Source: Anaerolineae bacterium
GTDB taxonomy: Bacteria > Chloroflexota > Anaerolineae > Aggregatilineales > UBA2796
DNA length: 64,000 bases
Assembly: GCA_019637615.1 (NCBI GenBank)
Contig: JAHBVJ010000024.1
Span: forward strand, 78,241-142,240
Reading direction: 5' to 3'
Shown in pieces: positions 1-8,297 of this stretch. A program made the position numbers and the translations under genes. The notes below the pieces were generated by a model, which was not told the origin of the DNA, ran no database searches, and worked only from the letters and a program-made list of their open reading frames with translations. The stretch's first letter is position 1, and every line of letters begins with the position of its first letter.

Positions 1-2
1 TG

Positions 3-923
3 TACAGCTTTCCCCCAGACGGCATCAACGAGAGTAACTGTTACGACAAGTGCGCCGAGGCGTGGCCTCCGCTCATCGTAGACAGCGCCGATAAAATCAC
101 GGCGGATGCAAGCATCCCCGGCACGTTTGGCACTGCCACCCGTAAAGATGGCAAGTTGCAGGTAAGCTACAACGGTATGCCGCTGTACTACTGGGCACGC
201 GATGCCAAAGCCGGCGACACCACCGGTAACCGCGTCGGGCGCAACTGGTGGGTCGTCCCGCCAGCGACCGTGTACGCCGCCACGAATCCTAAACTTGGTT
301 GGGTACTCGCTGGCTCCACGGGCATGACTCTGTACACCTTTAAAAAGGATACACCCGATACCAGCAATTGCTACGATCAGTGCGCCACCAACTGGCCTCC
401 GCTGACCGTCAAGAGCGAAGCCGATGTCGTACCCGGCATCAATTTGCTTGGCAAGCTCGGCACCACTACCCGCAAAGATGGCGCGATCCAGCTAACCTAC
501 AACGGTTGGCCTCTGTACTACTGGAAAGATGATAAGGCGCTCGGTGATGCCAATGGTGAGGGCGTCGGTGATGTGTGGTACAGCGTGCCCGTCGAGACGG
601 TGGGCGTTGCCAGCAGCGCTGACATGGGCGATCATCTCGTTTCGTGGGACGGCATGACGCTGTACACGTTCGCCAAGGATAGCGCTGGCATGAGCGCTTG
701 CTCTGGTGACTGTGTGAAGAACTGGAAGCCCTATACCGTCCGCGCTATTGACCGTCTTGCGGCGGGCACAGGCGTGATGGGCAAGTTGGGCACGATCACG
801 CGGGAAGATGACAAGAGCTTGCAGGTGACCTATAACGACATGCCGCTGTACTTCTTCGCCAAGGACGTCAAGCCCGGCGATGCGTCAGGCGTCAGCGATG
901 TGTGGCCTCTCGCCAAGCCATAA
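3..923 (+). CDS. Secreted-repeat lipoprotein, 3' part (5' end outside window)
   Basis: The frame is already open at the first bases, so the start and any signal peptide or lipobox lie upstream. About 306 residues are visible. They consist of repeated modules of the 'secreted repeat of unknown function' kind (lipoprotein family COG4315/PF03640). Each module starts LYTF or LYSF, has a Cys-X3-Cys pair (NCYDKC, NCYDQC, ACSGDC) followed by a Trp, then GKLGT-TR-DG and YNGxPLYYW. Such proteins are exported and surface-attached; their biochemical role is not established. The last module ends in SDVWPLAKP directly before the stop. A strong hairpin follows the gene. Function beyond family membership cannot be given. 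Confidence 0.8.
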   Translation, partial: YSFPPDGINESNCYDKCAEAWPPLIVDSADKITADASIPGTFGTATRKDGKLQVSYNGMPLYYWARDAKAGDTTGNRVGRNWWVVPPATVYAATNPKLGWVLAGSTGMTLYTFKKDTPDTSNCYDQCATNWPPLTVKSEADVVPGINLLGKLGTTTRKDGAIQLTYNGWPLYYWKDDKALGDANGEGVGDVWYSVPVETVGVASSADMGDHLVSWDGMTLYTFAKDSAGMSACSGDCVKNWKPYTVRAIDRLAAGTGVMGKLGTITREDDKSLQVTYNDMPLYFFAKDVKPGDASGVSDVWPLAKP

Positions 924-954
924 CCAATTTCGGCTCTAGCGTTAGAGCTAATCA

Positions 955-995
955 AACAGAAAGGAGCGTACCCCCCGTATGCGCTCCTTTCTGTT
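955..995. terminator. Bidirectional terminator-like hairpin
   Basis: Perfect 14-bp inverted repeat (arms 955-968 and 982-995, AACAGAAAGGAGCG) with a 13-nt loop, lying between the lipoprotein gene and the convergent ABC permease gene. The arm ends give short A/T tracts on either side. It probably ends both transcripts. Confidence 0.7.
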
Positions 996-1004
996 GCGGC
1001 GTTC

Positions 1005-1817
1005 TTACTTCTCGACATCGCGCCGAGATGTCTCCCACGCGGCCAGCAGCATGGCCACCAGACTGCCGATCACGCTGATGGCAATGCTCGTCGCCGCCAC
1101 CTCCCACTTGATCGGGCTGCCATTAAGCATCCGGTCAAGGCCAGAAGCGAAGAAATTGGCGGGCAGCGACCACGGAAACAGGCGGGGCCACCAATCGCTG
1201 CGTTGCGCAATCAGCGTGTTGAGCAGGAAGGCCAGCAGCCCAAAGCCGATGGCAGGCCCGAAACTGGCGAAGCGCACCGCCATCCACAGATGCAACGAAA
1301 TGATTAGCCACGAAGCCAACCACGTCATCGCCGCCATACCGAGCAAATCCGCCAGCGGGATCGCCACATCAAAGCCGTAATCAGGCTTCAGCGAACGCAG
1401 AATCAGGCCAGCCAGAATCACCGAACCAATCACGACGAGTTGACTGAGGCCGAATAGGGCGATGGCGATGATCTGCTTGGACACGTAAATCGAGCGGCGC
1501 GAAATCGGCAGCGCGAAGAGATGCTTCCACATGTTGTTGTTATGTTCGGTGCTTGCCAGCAGCGCCGTCGTCAAAGCGACGAAGAAGGGCAGCAGCACCG
1601 ACCAGAAGCTGATCATCGAGGCGGCGGTGTCCAACCACGCGTTGATTGGGCGGCTGGTGTACGGCGAGGTCATGCTGGCGACAGTGACCAAGCCGCACAT
1701 GATGAAGGGCAGTACGGTCACCGTAATCGGTGCGGTGTTGTTATGTAGTTTGACGAGTTCCGCCCGCACAGCGCGGATCACGGATGGGGTTTGTCGGGTC
1801 GTTGCGATGGTCGTCAT
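1005..1817 (-). CDS. ABC-2 type exporter permease
   Basis: 270-residue membrane protein with about six hydrophobic segments (clear ones near residues 33-52, 71-92, 113-137, 160-180, 187-205 and 240-260), typical of ABC-2 permeases of bacitracin/lantibiotic-immunity-like exporters. It lies immediately downstream of its ATPase gene: the ATPase stop (1820-1822) is only 2 bp before the ATG at 1815-1817, so the two are translationally coupled and form one transporter in the cytoplasmic membrane. The N-terminal part resembles subunits that pump amphipathic peptides or lipids, but the substrate cannot be read from sequence. The C-terminus ends in charged ETSRRDVEK, cytoplasmic. Confidence 0.8.
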   Translation of the reverse strand: MTTIATTRQTPSVIRAVRAELVKLHNNTAPITVTVLPFIMCGLVTVASMTSPYTSRPINAWLDTAASMISFWSVLLPFFVALTTALLASTEHNNNMWKHLFALPISRRSIYVSKQIIAIALFGLSQLVVIGSVILAGLILRSLKPDYGFDVAIPLADLLGMAAMTWLASWLIISLHLWMAVRFASFGPAIGFGLLAFLLNTLIAQRSDWWPRLFPWSLPANFFASGLDRMLNGSPIKWEVAATSIAISVIGSLVAMLLAAWETSRRDVEK

Positions 1818-1819
1818 GA

Positions 1820-2752
1820 TTAGTGTGTCTCGGTTTGCTCAGGCTGTTCGCCCGTGAGTTGTAGGAAGATGGTTTCTAGACTAGGCTGCACAAGGCTCAG
1901 ATGATAGACATCGATGCCTTGCTTGATCAGCGCGGTGTTGATGGTGGCGGCGTCGGCTTCGCTGGCGGCTTTGACGTTGACGTGCCCATTTTGCGAGATC
2001 ACCTGCCAGCCTGTCTTTTGCAAGATAGTCGCCGCTGCTTCGGGCTGCCGTGCGCCGATGTGTAGATACGTCGGGCGCTGCGCTTGGAGCGCTTCCAACG
2101 TGCCTTGGAAGATCAGATTACCTTTGCGTACGATGCCAAGATGCGTGGCGACCTGTTCGACTTCGCTGAGTAAATGGCTGGAGACGAATACGGTGATACC
2201 GTGCTGCTGCGGCAAGCTGCGGATCAACTCGCGCATCTCGTGAATGCCCGCCGGATCGAGGCCGTTGGTTGGTTCGTCAAGCATGAGCAGATCGGGTTCA
2301 TTGAGCAGCGCCAGCGCCAACCCTAGCCGCTGTTTCATGCCCAACGAATAGCCTTTGGTGACGCGGTCGGCGTCGGCGGTGAGGTTGACGATGCTCAACA
2401 CGCGGTCAATATGCTTTTTGTCAGCGTCCAACAATCGGCGCGTCACTTCCAAGTTTTCGCGTCCCGTCAGGTGCAGATATAGCGATGGCATTTCCACCAG
2501 CGAACCAACACGCCGCAGCAAGTTGAGGCGGGCGGGCGTGTGGATATCTTCACCAAATAATCTGACCGTGCCTTCGTCGGGCGTGATCAAACCGAGCAAC
2601 ATTCGGATGGTGGTCGTCTTGCCCGCACCGTTCGGGCCGAGGAAGCCGTAAACGCTCCCCGCTGGCACCTTGAGATCGAGCTTATTGACCGCCACTAGAG
2701 TCTTATACCGTCGAGTCAATCCAGTTGTTTGGATGATGGTCTGGTTGTTCAT
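1820..2752 (-). CDS. ABC transporter ATP-binding protein
   Basis: 310-residue ATPase. Walker A GPNGAGKTTT (about residues 39-48), signature YSLGMKQR, Walker B LLMLDEPTNGLD, and H-loop FVSSH are all intact. The C-terminal 80 residues form an extra domain as in the BcrA/CcmA-type exporters (DUF4162-like). It energises the ABC-2 permease encoded 2 bp downstream. The start is the ATG at 2752. Upstream there is a set of 11-bp tandem repeats (2837-2868) that might be regulatory. Substrate not known; antibiotic or peptide self-protection is a common role in this family, but nothing here proves it. Confidence 0.85.
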   Translation of the reverse strand: MNNQTIIQTTGLTRRYKTLVAVNKLDLKVPAGSVYGFLGPNGAGKTTTIRMLLGLITPDEGTVRLFGEDIHTPARLNLLRRVGSLVEMPSLYLHLTGRENLEVTRRLLDADKKHIDRVLSIVNLTADADRVTKGYSLGMKQRLGLALALLNEPDLLMLDEPTNGLDPAGIHEMRELIRSLPQQHGITVFVSSHLLSEVEQVATHLGIVRKGNLIFQGTLEALQAQRPTYLHIGARQPEAAATILQKTGWQVISQNGHVNVKAASEADAATINTALIKQGIDVYHLSLVQPSLETIFLQLTGEQPEQTETH

Positions 2753-3107
2753 GGCGCATCCTAGTGAAGTAGGGCGGAAAGTGTTGCTCTCCGCTGCGAA
2801 TACTCCTACTGTATGCCCCTCTTGTCGTCAGAATATCGCGAATTTGTCGCGAATTTGTCGCAATTTTCAGCGCGGGGTGTTATGGAGAATCGATACACGC
2901 TTGCCGATCATCTAACTGCACTGTCGATCTACAGTGGTCTTCCGAATTGCGCTACATCGTTATATGTCAAAGTGCATTTTGAAGAGGTAACATTTATTAC
3001 CTGTTTGCCAAAGCATTCCCCCTTAATCTTTGCCTTATGGGGTCAACGCTGTTGCTATTGTGTCCTCTCCATAGGCCCAAAACCAAATAGATTAAGGGGT
3101 AAATCGT
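2753..3107. other. Intergenic region with short tandem repeats
   Basis: Divergent spacer of about 355 bp. The only structure seen is an 11-bp tandem repeat CGCGAATTTGT at 2837-2847 and 2848-2858, plus a decayed third unit at 2859-2868. The stretch just before 3108 is AT-rich with no Shine-Dalgarno sequence that stands out. No coding sequence or structured RNA recognised. Confidence 0.4.
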
Positions 3108-3848
3108 ATGTCCTTGCTACCTTTCGTTTCATTTGTTTTCTGTCTCATCTTTGCTGCGTTCGTTTTCAAACGTTATTCCACCCATCGAACTCCTCATAGC
3201 TTGCTGTGGGGCATCGGTATTCTGTTTTATGGGGTGGGCAATTTCTGTGAAGCGTATTACGGCACATTCGGCTGGGATCCGCTGATTTTCCGGCTGTGGT
3301 ATTTATTCGGTGCGATCTTAGTAGCAGCGTGGCTTGGGCAAGGCACGGTGTACCTGCTGGCGCGTCGTCGGGTAGCCCATGCGTTGATGGTGATCCTCGT
3401 CTTGGGTTCCCTCTATGCGGCGTATCGCATCTTCGCGGCTGATCTAGACCCCGCGTTGATGATCGCCAACGCACACAGCAGCGTGGAGTTGAACGGCTAC
3501 GCCATCGTTACACCCGGTGTGCGCACCTTGACACCGTTTTTTAATATTTACGGAACAATAACCCTAGCGGGCGGCGCTGCGTATTCAGCATGGCTTTTCT
3601 GGCGCAAGCGTGTATTGCTCCACCGCACCATCGGGAACATCCTGATCGCGGCAGGCGCGATGGCTCCTGCGTTGGGCGGTACCTTTAGCCGTCTGGGAAT
3701 GCCAAGTTTGCTCTACATTGCGGAATTAGTCGGTATATTGCTGATGCTGGTGGGCTTCTTACGTGCGACTAGTCCGCTGAATAATACCGTCAATGAAAAG
3801 CGCCCTGTTTCAGCAGACGGGATTGTCCGCCGCTCCCTCCATACTTGA
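3108..3848 (+). CDS. Seven-TM-like membrane protein of unknown function
   Basis: 246 residues, almost entirely hydrophobic, with about seven predicted membrane spans from residue 3 to 220 and a short polar tail. No catalytic motif recognised. The layout (regular 7-TM, no large loops, short His- and Arg-containing connectors) resembles uncharacterised Chloroflexota membrane proteins. It stands alone between the ABC exporter and a GT39-like gene, both with their own orientation and spacing. The ATG at 3108 places the first helix at the N-terminus. Not assigned a function. Confidence 0.7.
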   Translation: MSLLPFVSFVFCLIFAAFVFKRYSTHRTPHSLLWGIGILFYGVGNFCEAYYGTFGWDPLIFRLWYLFGAILVAAWLGQGTVYLLARRRVAHALMVILVLGSLYAAYRIFAADLDPALMIANAHSSVELNGYAIVTPGVRTLTPFFNIYGTITLAGGAAYSAWLFWRKRVLLHRTIGNILIAAGAMAPALGGTFSRLGMPSLLYIAELVGILLMLVGFLRATSPLNNTVNEKRPVSADGIVRRSLHT

Positions 3849-3989
3849 TCGACGCTTCAACACAAGCCGGGTAAGGCTGTGCGCACAACCTTACCCGGAT
3901 CAATATTCTCAACATCCAAAATTCCACGCACATCCCTGCTACAATAGGCGCTGTTTAGGCGTCAGGCACACAAGGGAGCGACACACATC

Positions 3990-5468
3990 GTGGAACGCAT
4001 CACATCAACCCATCAGCGGCGGTGGGTTAGCTGGCTTGCAATTATCCTTGTGTTGGCCTTTTTCCTTTCGCGCCTCATCGCCATCGACCTTTTCCCACCC
4101 TTTTTGGACGAGATGCAGCACGTTCACGAAGCCGAGTTAAGCGCCCAAAGCAGTCCGTTCGCGTTCACGGGCGAAGGCCGCATCTTCACGCTGTGGTGGT
4201 ACATGCTGTACCAACCCTATCGCGCTGCTCCGGTATGGCTCCCACGCGTAGCGACGCTGTTAGCCGTGCTGCCCGGACTCGCCGCCGTGATCGCCATCGG
4301 ACAGTTAGCGGCGGGACGGTGGGGCGCGGCCTTCGCTGGACTAGCGTATCTATTCAGTACGAGCAACTTTTTCTTCGAGCGTCTCGCCCTTGCCGATCCC
4401 ATTTCCGGCTCGGCGGTGCTAGTTGCGCTGTGGCTCGCCTATCGATTATCACGCCGTGCCAAGTTCCAAGACGCGATCCTATGTGGAGTCGCGCTGTTCG
4501 TTGCGGTTGGCGCAAAGGCCACCGCCCTACCGTATCTTGGCATCCCGTTGGCGGCGGCACTAACATTGCATCCGCAGGGACGTTCATGGCGTGAGAATGC
4601 ACGTTGGGGCGTGATCGCGTTGATCACAGGCGTCGGTCTAATCGTGCTATTCACGTTGGGGCTGCGGCTGCGGGGCTATACGCCGTTTGGCTTCATTGAA
4701 TTGTATAACTCACAGGCAACGACGCCCATCCTAACCAGAACCATGCAAAATATCGCAGATTTTGCGGCATGGTTCTCCTCCTATACGGGCATCCTCATGT
4801 TTGGGCTGCTGCTCATCGCGTTGGTTGGTCTGATGCTGCGACGACAGTTCTTCTTCGCGTTGTGTCTGTTCGGCCCCGCGTTGGTATTCTGGATCAACGA
4901 GCGTCAATATACACGCTATTTCGTCGCCCTCACCGTGATCTTTTTGCTCGGTGGCGCGGTTTTCCTCGCGCAGTTGATCAAACGCCAGCATCCTGCCGTC
5001 AAGTTAATCGTGCTCATCGGGATATTGATCTGGGGTAGCTTGCAATGGCTGCCGTTTGCTTGGGATAGCTACACCGCTCCTGAACGGCTCTGGTTGCCGC
5101 GTCGGGATTATCTTGAATACATTGCGTCAGATGCATCCGGCTTCGGCCTCCCAGAAGCGAAGGAAGCCTTGATTGCGCTGCACCCCACCGAAGTGATCGG
5201 CATCTTCTCGAACTGTCGGGCGCTGCGTTATCTGGCGCTGCAAGACTTTACCGTAACCTGCCCGACGCTTAACCCAAGCGGGCAAGAAATCGAGAATCTT
5301 GCCGCGCTCCTTGCGAACAGTCGGGAGGCAGGCAAGTATGTCGTATATGAACCACTCCCTTACGTACCAAGCCGTGATCGCATCCCCGGTCAGTTGATAG
5401 CGACCTTTTTGCGCCCGAACGTTGATTCCCCGCCCACCGCCGTCTTGCTTTATGCGCTAGCGCCTTGA
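3990..5468 (+). CDS. GT39-like membrane glycosyltransferase
   Basis: 492 residues with about 11 membrane spans. After the first helix comes LFPPFLDEMQHVHEAEL, where the acidic DE pair sits in the first extracytoplasmic loop as in GT39/ArnT/PMT-type enzymes that use polyprenyl-phosphate sugars. The C-terminal quarter is soluble. Such enzymes transfer sugars to lipids or proteins on the outer face of the membrane; acceptor unknown. The start is a GTG at 3990 preceded by AAGGGAG. It is followed by a bidirectional terminator shared with the convergent foldase gene. Confidence 0.7.
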   Translation: MERITSTHQRRWVSWLAIILVLAFFLSRLIAIDLFPPFLDEMQHVHEAELSAQSSPFAFTGEGRIFTLWWYMLYQPYRAAPVWLPRVATLLAVLPGLAAVIAIGQLAAGRWGAAFAGLAYLFSTSNFFFERLALADPISGSAVLVALWLAYRLSRRAKFQDAILCGVALFVAVGAKATALPYLGIPLAAALTLHPQGRSWRENARWGVIALITGVGLIVLFTLGLRLRGYTPFGFIELYNSQATTPILTRTMQNIADFAAWFSSYTGILMFGLLLIALVGLMLRRQFFFALCLFGPALVFWINERQYTRYFVALTVIFLLGGAVFLAQLIKRQHPAVKLIVLIGILIWGSLQWLPFAWDSYTAPERLWLPRRDYLEYIASDASGFGLPEAKEALIALHPTEVIGIFSNCRALRYLALQDFTVTCPTLNPSGQEIENLAALLANSREAGKYVVYEPLPYVPSRDRIPGQLIATFLRPNVDSPPTAVLLYALAP

Positions 5469-5490
5469 TAACGCGGGCGCTGTGACCAAC

Positions 5491-5524
5491 AAAAAACGCC
5501 CCAAGCATTTACTCGGAGCGTTTT
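5491..5524. terminator. Bidirectional intrinsic terminator
   Basis: Hairpin with arms 5493-5502 (AAAACGCCCC) and 5515-5524 (GGAGCGTTTT), one mismatch in the stem, A-run on the left and T-run on the right. It lies exactly between two convergent genes and can end transcripts from both sides. Confidence 0.7.
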
Positions 5525-5550
5525 CATCGTCTGGTTGTGGTTGGCGGCTG

Positions 5551-6903
5551 TTACTGTGCTCCCGCTAACTGACTAGCATCGGGGACACCCATCGATGCCA
5601 GCGACGGATCGGTTGGCACGCGTTCGATCCAGTAGGAGAACTTGCTGGATTGATCGGTGCGCAGTTTCGTTAGCCAATCGTCAAACGTCTTCGAGACTAA
5701 GGTATCGGCTGCATCGGGCGTCAGCGGGCGTACTTGCCGCGCTGTCACCTGAATGATATGGAAGCCGTAATTTGGCCCGTTCTTGGACGTGTCGATGGGG
5801 CCGATGACCTCGCCTACTTTGGCTTTCCAGATCGCGTCTTCGAATTCAGGAACGTACACACCTTTGCCCTGCCAGCCGAGTTCGCCGCCGTTCGCGCCAC
5901 TGCCGGGGTCCTGTGACACCGACCGCGCGAGGTCAGAGAACGACTCGCCGCCCTGCAACGCTTTCAACACATCATTCGCTTCTTCCTGCGTCTTGACGAG
6001 GATATGGCGAACATTGAGCTGTTCTTCTTCCGTAGGCGTATCCGTGCCGAGTTCTTTCTTAGCGATTTCAGCCTTAACTTTTTTACTCAAGGCTTGCTCA
6101 TAGAAAATCTGACGCAGTTCGGCCTGCGAGAAGCCAACCGCCGTTGCCGCGGCATCGACATAATCTTTATTGTTTTGATCATAATCAGCGCGGCGAGTTG
6201 CCAGTTCTGGCGTTGTCGTCGGCAGACCCGTTGGCAGCGGAGTAATGGTCATCGTCGGCGCGATCGTCGGCGTGGCTGTTATGTCCACCGTCGTTGGCGT
6301 CAGCGTAATAGTGGGCGTTGGCGACGGTGTTGCCGATACCAGTGGTGTCAGTGTGAGTGTTGGTGAGGGTGTGATCGTCGGCGTCGAAGGATTCGGATCG
6401 AAGCCGAAATACGAGAATGCTTCCTTATCCACATCCTCATCCGTTACCTTGATCCCGTTCGCGTCCGCGTACTGCTGGATCAGCTTGGCGTTGATCATAT
6501 CATCCAACACGCGCTGCCCCATCTGCGTCGGGAACTGTAATTCTTGATACAGCGACGCATAGGGCGATCCCTGCTGGGTCAGCAGGGATGGATAAATCTG
6601 AGCAATCTGTGCCACTTGCTGTCCGGTGCGCCAGCGTTCAAAGCGGACGCGCGCCTGAAAATCGCGCGTCGAGATGTTTTGACCGTTGACCGTGGCGACA
6701 GGTTGATTGGGGGTGATCACCCCGTCAACCAATAGCGCCACACCGAGAATCAGCGCGATTACGCCGCCGATTACGCCGGAGATGATCAGAACGAGCCGAT
6801 TAACCTCTGCTTCACGCTGTGAGCGAGGTTTAAATTTGCGCCCAGAAGACGAATACTTACTTGCTTTGGGCGTGCCTGTTGTCCGATTTCTATTGAGGGA
6901 CAT
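5551..6903 (-). CDS. Membrane-anchored parvulin-type peptidyl-prolyl isomerase (PrsA/SurA-like)
   Basis: 450 residues: a basic cytoplasmic N-terminus, one membrane anchor (about residues 35-63, LVLIISGVIGGVIALILGVALLV split here by the anchor core), a SurA-N-like chaperone region (about 70-170), a Thr/Pro-rich insert (about 175-240) and a PpiC parvulin domain (about 295-395; NVRHILVKTQEEA, GGELGWQGKG, YGFHIIQV). It is expected to fold exported proteins outside the membrane. The TP-rich insert between the chaperone halves is unusual for the family but similar linkers occur in the secreted protease nearby. The start ATG at 6903 gives the positively charged leader. Followed by a terminator. Confidence 0.85.
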   Translation of the reverse strand: MSLNRNRTTGTPKASKYSSSGRKFKPRSQREAEVNRLVLIISGVIGGVIALILGVALLVDGVITPNQPVATVNGQNISTRDFQARVRFERWRTGQQVAQIAQIYPSLLTQQGSPYASLYQELQFPTQMGQRVLDDMINAKLIQQYADANGIKVTDEDVDKEAFSYFGFDPNPSTPTITPSPTLTLTPLVSATPSPTPTITLTPTTVDITATPTIAPTMTITPLPTGLPTTTPELATRRADYDQNNKDYVDAAATAVGFSQAELRQIFYEQALSKKVKAEIAKKELGTDTPTEEEQLNVRHILVKTQEEANDVLKALQGGESFSDLARSVSQDPGSGANGGELGWQGKGVYVPEFEDAIWKAKVGEVIGPIDTSKNGPNYGFHIIQVTARQVRPLTPDAADTLVSKTFDDWLTKLRTDQSSKFSYWIERVPTDPSLASMGVPDASQLAGAQ

Positions 6904-6966
6904 TGCGTTTTCTACCCCGTTTCGCTACCTGCGTTGTGCTACGTTGACCGTCGCGTGGTCGCTCGG

Positions 6967-7251
6967 TTAATCTCCGCGACCAGTATCACCTTCGAAGGGC
7001 AGCAGCGCCAAGTGACGAGCCTGCTTGACCGCCACCGCCAACCGGCGTTGGTGACGAGCACAGGTGCCTGTCTGACGGCGTGGGCGAATCTTGCCATTAT
7101 CGGTCAAGAAACGGCGCAGCATGTCTGACTCTTTGTAGCTGATCACCTTGCTCTTGTCCGCGCAGAACGCGCAGATTTTAGCACGGCGAGAAAAACGGTT
7201 TTGGGGCCTACCACCCTCTACGAGTTCATCTTGATTGTCGAAATCTGCCAT
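6967..7251 (-). CDS. rpsR: 30S ribosomal protein S18
   Basis: 94 residues with the S18 core: CAFCADKSKVISYKESDMLRRF, then GKIRPRRQTGTCARHQRRLAVAVKQARHLALLPF. It binds 16S rRNA in the small-subunit platform as a pair with S6. The two N-terminal Cys and the Cys in GTCARHQ make it a potentially zinc-binding (C+) form. It is the last gene of the rpsF-ssb-rpsR cluster, 31 bp after ssb. The C-terminal tail ends in acidic EGDTGRGD. Confidence 0.95.
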   Translation of the reverse strand: MADFDNQDELVEGGRPQNRFSRRAKICAFCADKSKVISYKESDMLRRFLTDNGKIRPRRQTGTCARHQRRLAVAVKQARHLALLPFEGDTGRGD

Positions 7252-7282
7252 GATTGTTATGTGCTCCTTATGCAGCTACCCA

Positions 7283-7681
7283 CTAAAAGGCGTAGTTGCC
7301 GTCATCTTCTGCTTCATCATCTTCATACGAATAGTCAACCGTGCCGCGTCGATCCCCCAGCACGATCATTTCGTTTGCCACCAATTCCGTCCGATAGTGG
7401 CGTTTGCCTTCTTCGTCTTCCCAGCCCCGTGTTTGTAAGCGACCTTCGACGTAGACTTGCTGGTCTTTGCGCAGGTGAGATTTGCAGATTTCTGCAAGGT
7501 TTCCCCACGCCACCACGTTGAACCATTCCTGTTCTTCGCGGCGTTCGCCATCGGCGCTTGTCCATGTGCGGGTAGTGACGACGCTAAAGCTCGTGACGGG
7601 GCGACCACTGGGGGTATAACGCATCTCTGGATCGCGCCCTAGATGCCCGATGATCATTACTTTGTTTAAGCCACGGGCCAT
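7283..7681 (-). CDS. ssb: Single-stranded DNA-binding protein
   Basis: 132 residues. OB-fold typical of bacterial SSB: MARGLNKVMIIGHLGRDPEMRYTPSGRPVTSF at the N-terminus, EWFNVVAWGNLAEIC, and VYVEGRLQTRGWEDEEGKRHYRTELVA in the second half. The tail is short and acidic (EDDEAEDDGNYAF), ending in an aromatic residue rather than the usual DDDIPF, though still acidic for partner binding. It protects ssDNA during replication and repair. Middle gene of the conserved rpsF-ssb-rpsR order. Confidence 0.95.
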   Translation of the reverse strand: MARGLNKVMIIGHLGRDPEMRYTPSGRPVTSFSVVTTRTWTSADGERREEQEWFNVVAWGNLAEICKSHLRKDQQVYVEGRLQTRGWEDEEGKRHYRTELVANEMIVLGDRRGTVDYSYEDDEAEDDGNYAF

Positions 7682-7709
7682 GATGCTGCCTGCTCCTTCG
7701 CGCTACGGA

Positions 7710-7997
7710 CTACTCACCAACGCGGATGAGCAAGTAACGCAGCATGTGCGCAGCCAACTTTAGGTTGCGCTCTAGTTCGGGAAGGGCTTTCTGTTCAAGT
7801 TCGCAATCCAACGACACATAATGACCTTCGTTGAATTCAGCGATGCTGTAGGCGAGGCGGCGGCGACCCCAGTGATCGGTCTTGACCACTTTGCCGCTTG
7901 ATTCTTCGACCCAGCCTTGAACCTGTGATACGACGCCATTCAGCTCTTCTTCGTTCACATCGGTGGCTACGATAAATGTGAGTTCATAGGTACGCAT
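7710..7997 (-). CDS. rpsF: 30S ribosomal protein S6
   Basis: 95 residues with the S6 ferredoxin-like fold: MRTYELTFIV, then VKTDHWGRRRLAYSIAEFNEGHYVSLDCELE and LKLAAHMLRYLLIRV. It pairs with S18 in the ribosome platform. First gene of the cluster; start ATG at 7997. A hairpin with an unpaired CCG-containing bulge lies about 30 nt upstream and fits feedback control by the S6:S18 complex. Confidence 0.95.
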   Translation of the reverse strand: MRTYELTFIVATDVNEEELNGVVSQVQGWVEESSGKVVKTDHWGRRRLAYSIAEFNEGHYVSLDCELEQKALPELERNLKLAAHMLRYLLIRVGE

Positions 7998-8027
7998 ATG
8001 GGAGTTTGTAATCCTTTCCCCGGGATT

Positions 8028-8059
8028 GCCTTCATGGCGGCAGTGCGCTGCCTGAAAGC
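8028..8059 (-). promoter_or_regulatory. Probable S6:S18 ribosomal-protein leader hairpin
   Basis: On the minus strand the transcript forms an outer 7-bp stem (GCTTTCA with TGAAGGC), an inner 5-bp stem (GGCAG with CTGCC, loop CGCA) and a 3'-side bulge GCCA, so the sequence CTGCCGCC places CCG at the bulge. The known S6:S18 leader motif is a hairpin with an unpaired CCG on the 3' side upstream of rpsF. Position (about 30 nt before the rpsF start) and shape agree. A covariance search would confirm. Confidence 0.55.
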
Positions 8060-8297
8060 GGAAAGCGTTATTTGCTCATTCACTTTCGTGAAATTTGAGC
8101 CTAGCTAGTTTACCCGTAACCAGTTCCGCTTACAAGGGTAGGAATCGAATTAGGGGGTTGAGGCTCATCGGAATTGCGAAGATTCAAACACGTAACAAAC
8201 TAATCGACCAGTTAATAATCCTCGCACAAATCTCATTTGATGCTATTCTATTACAGATCAGTTCATCCAACATATTGATAGTTTGCGTGGAGAGTCT

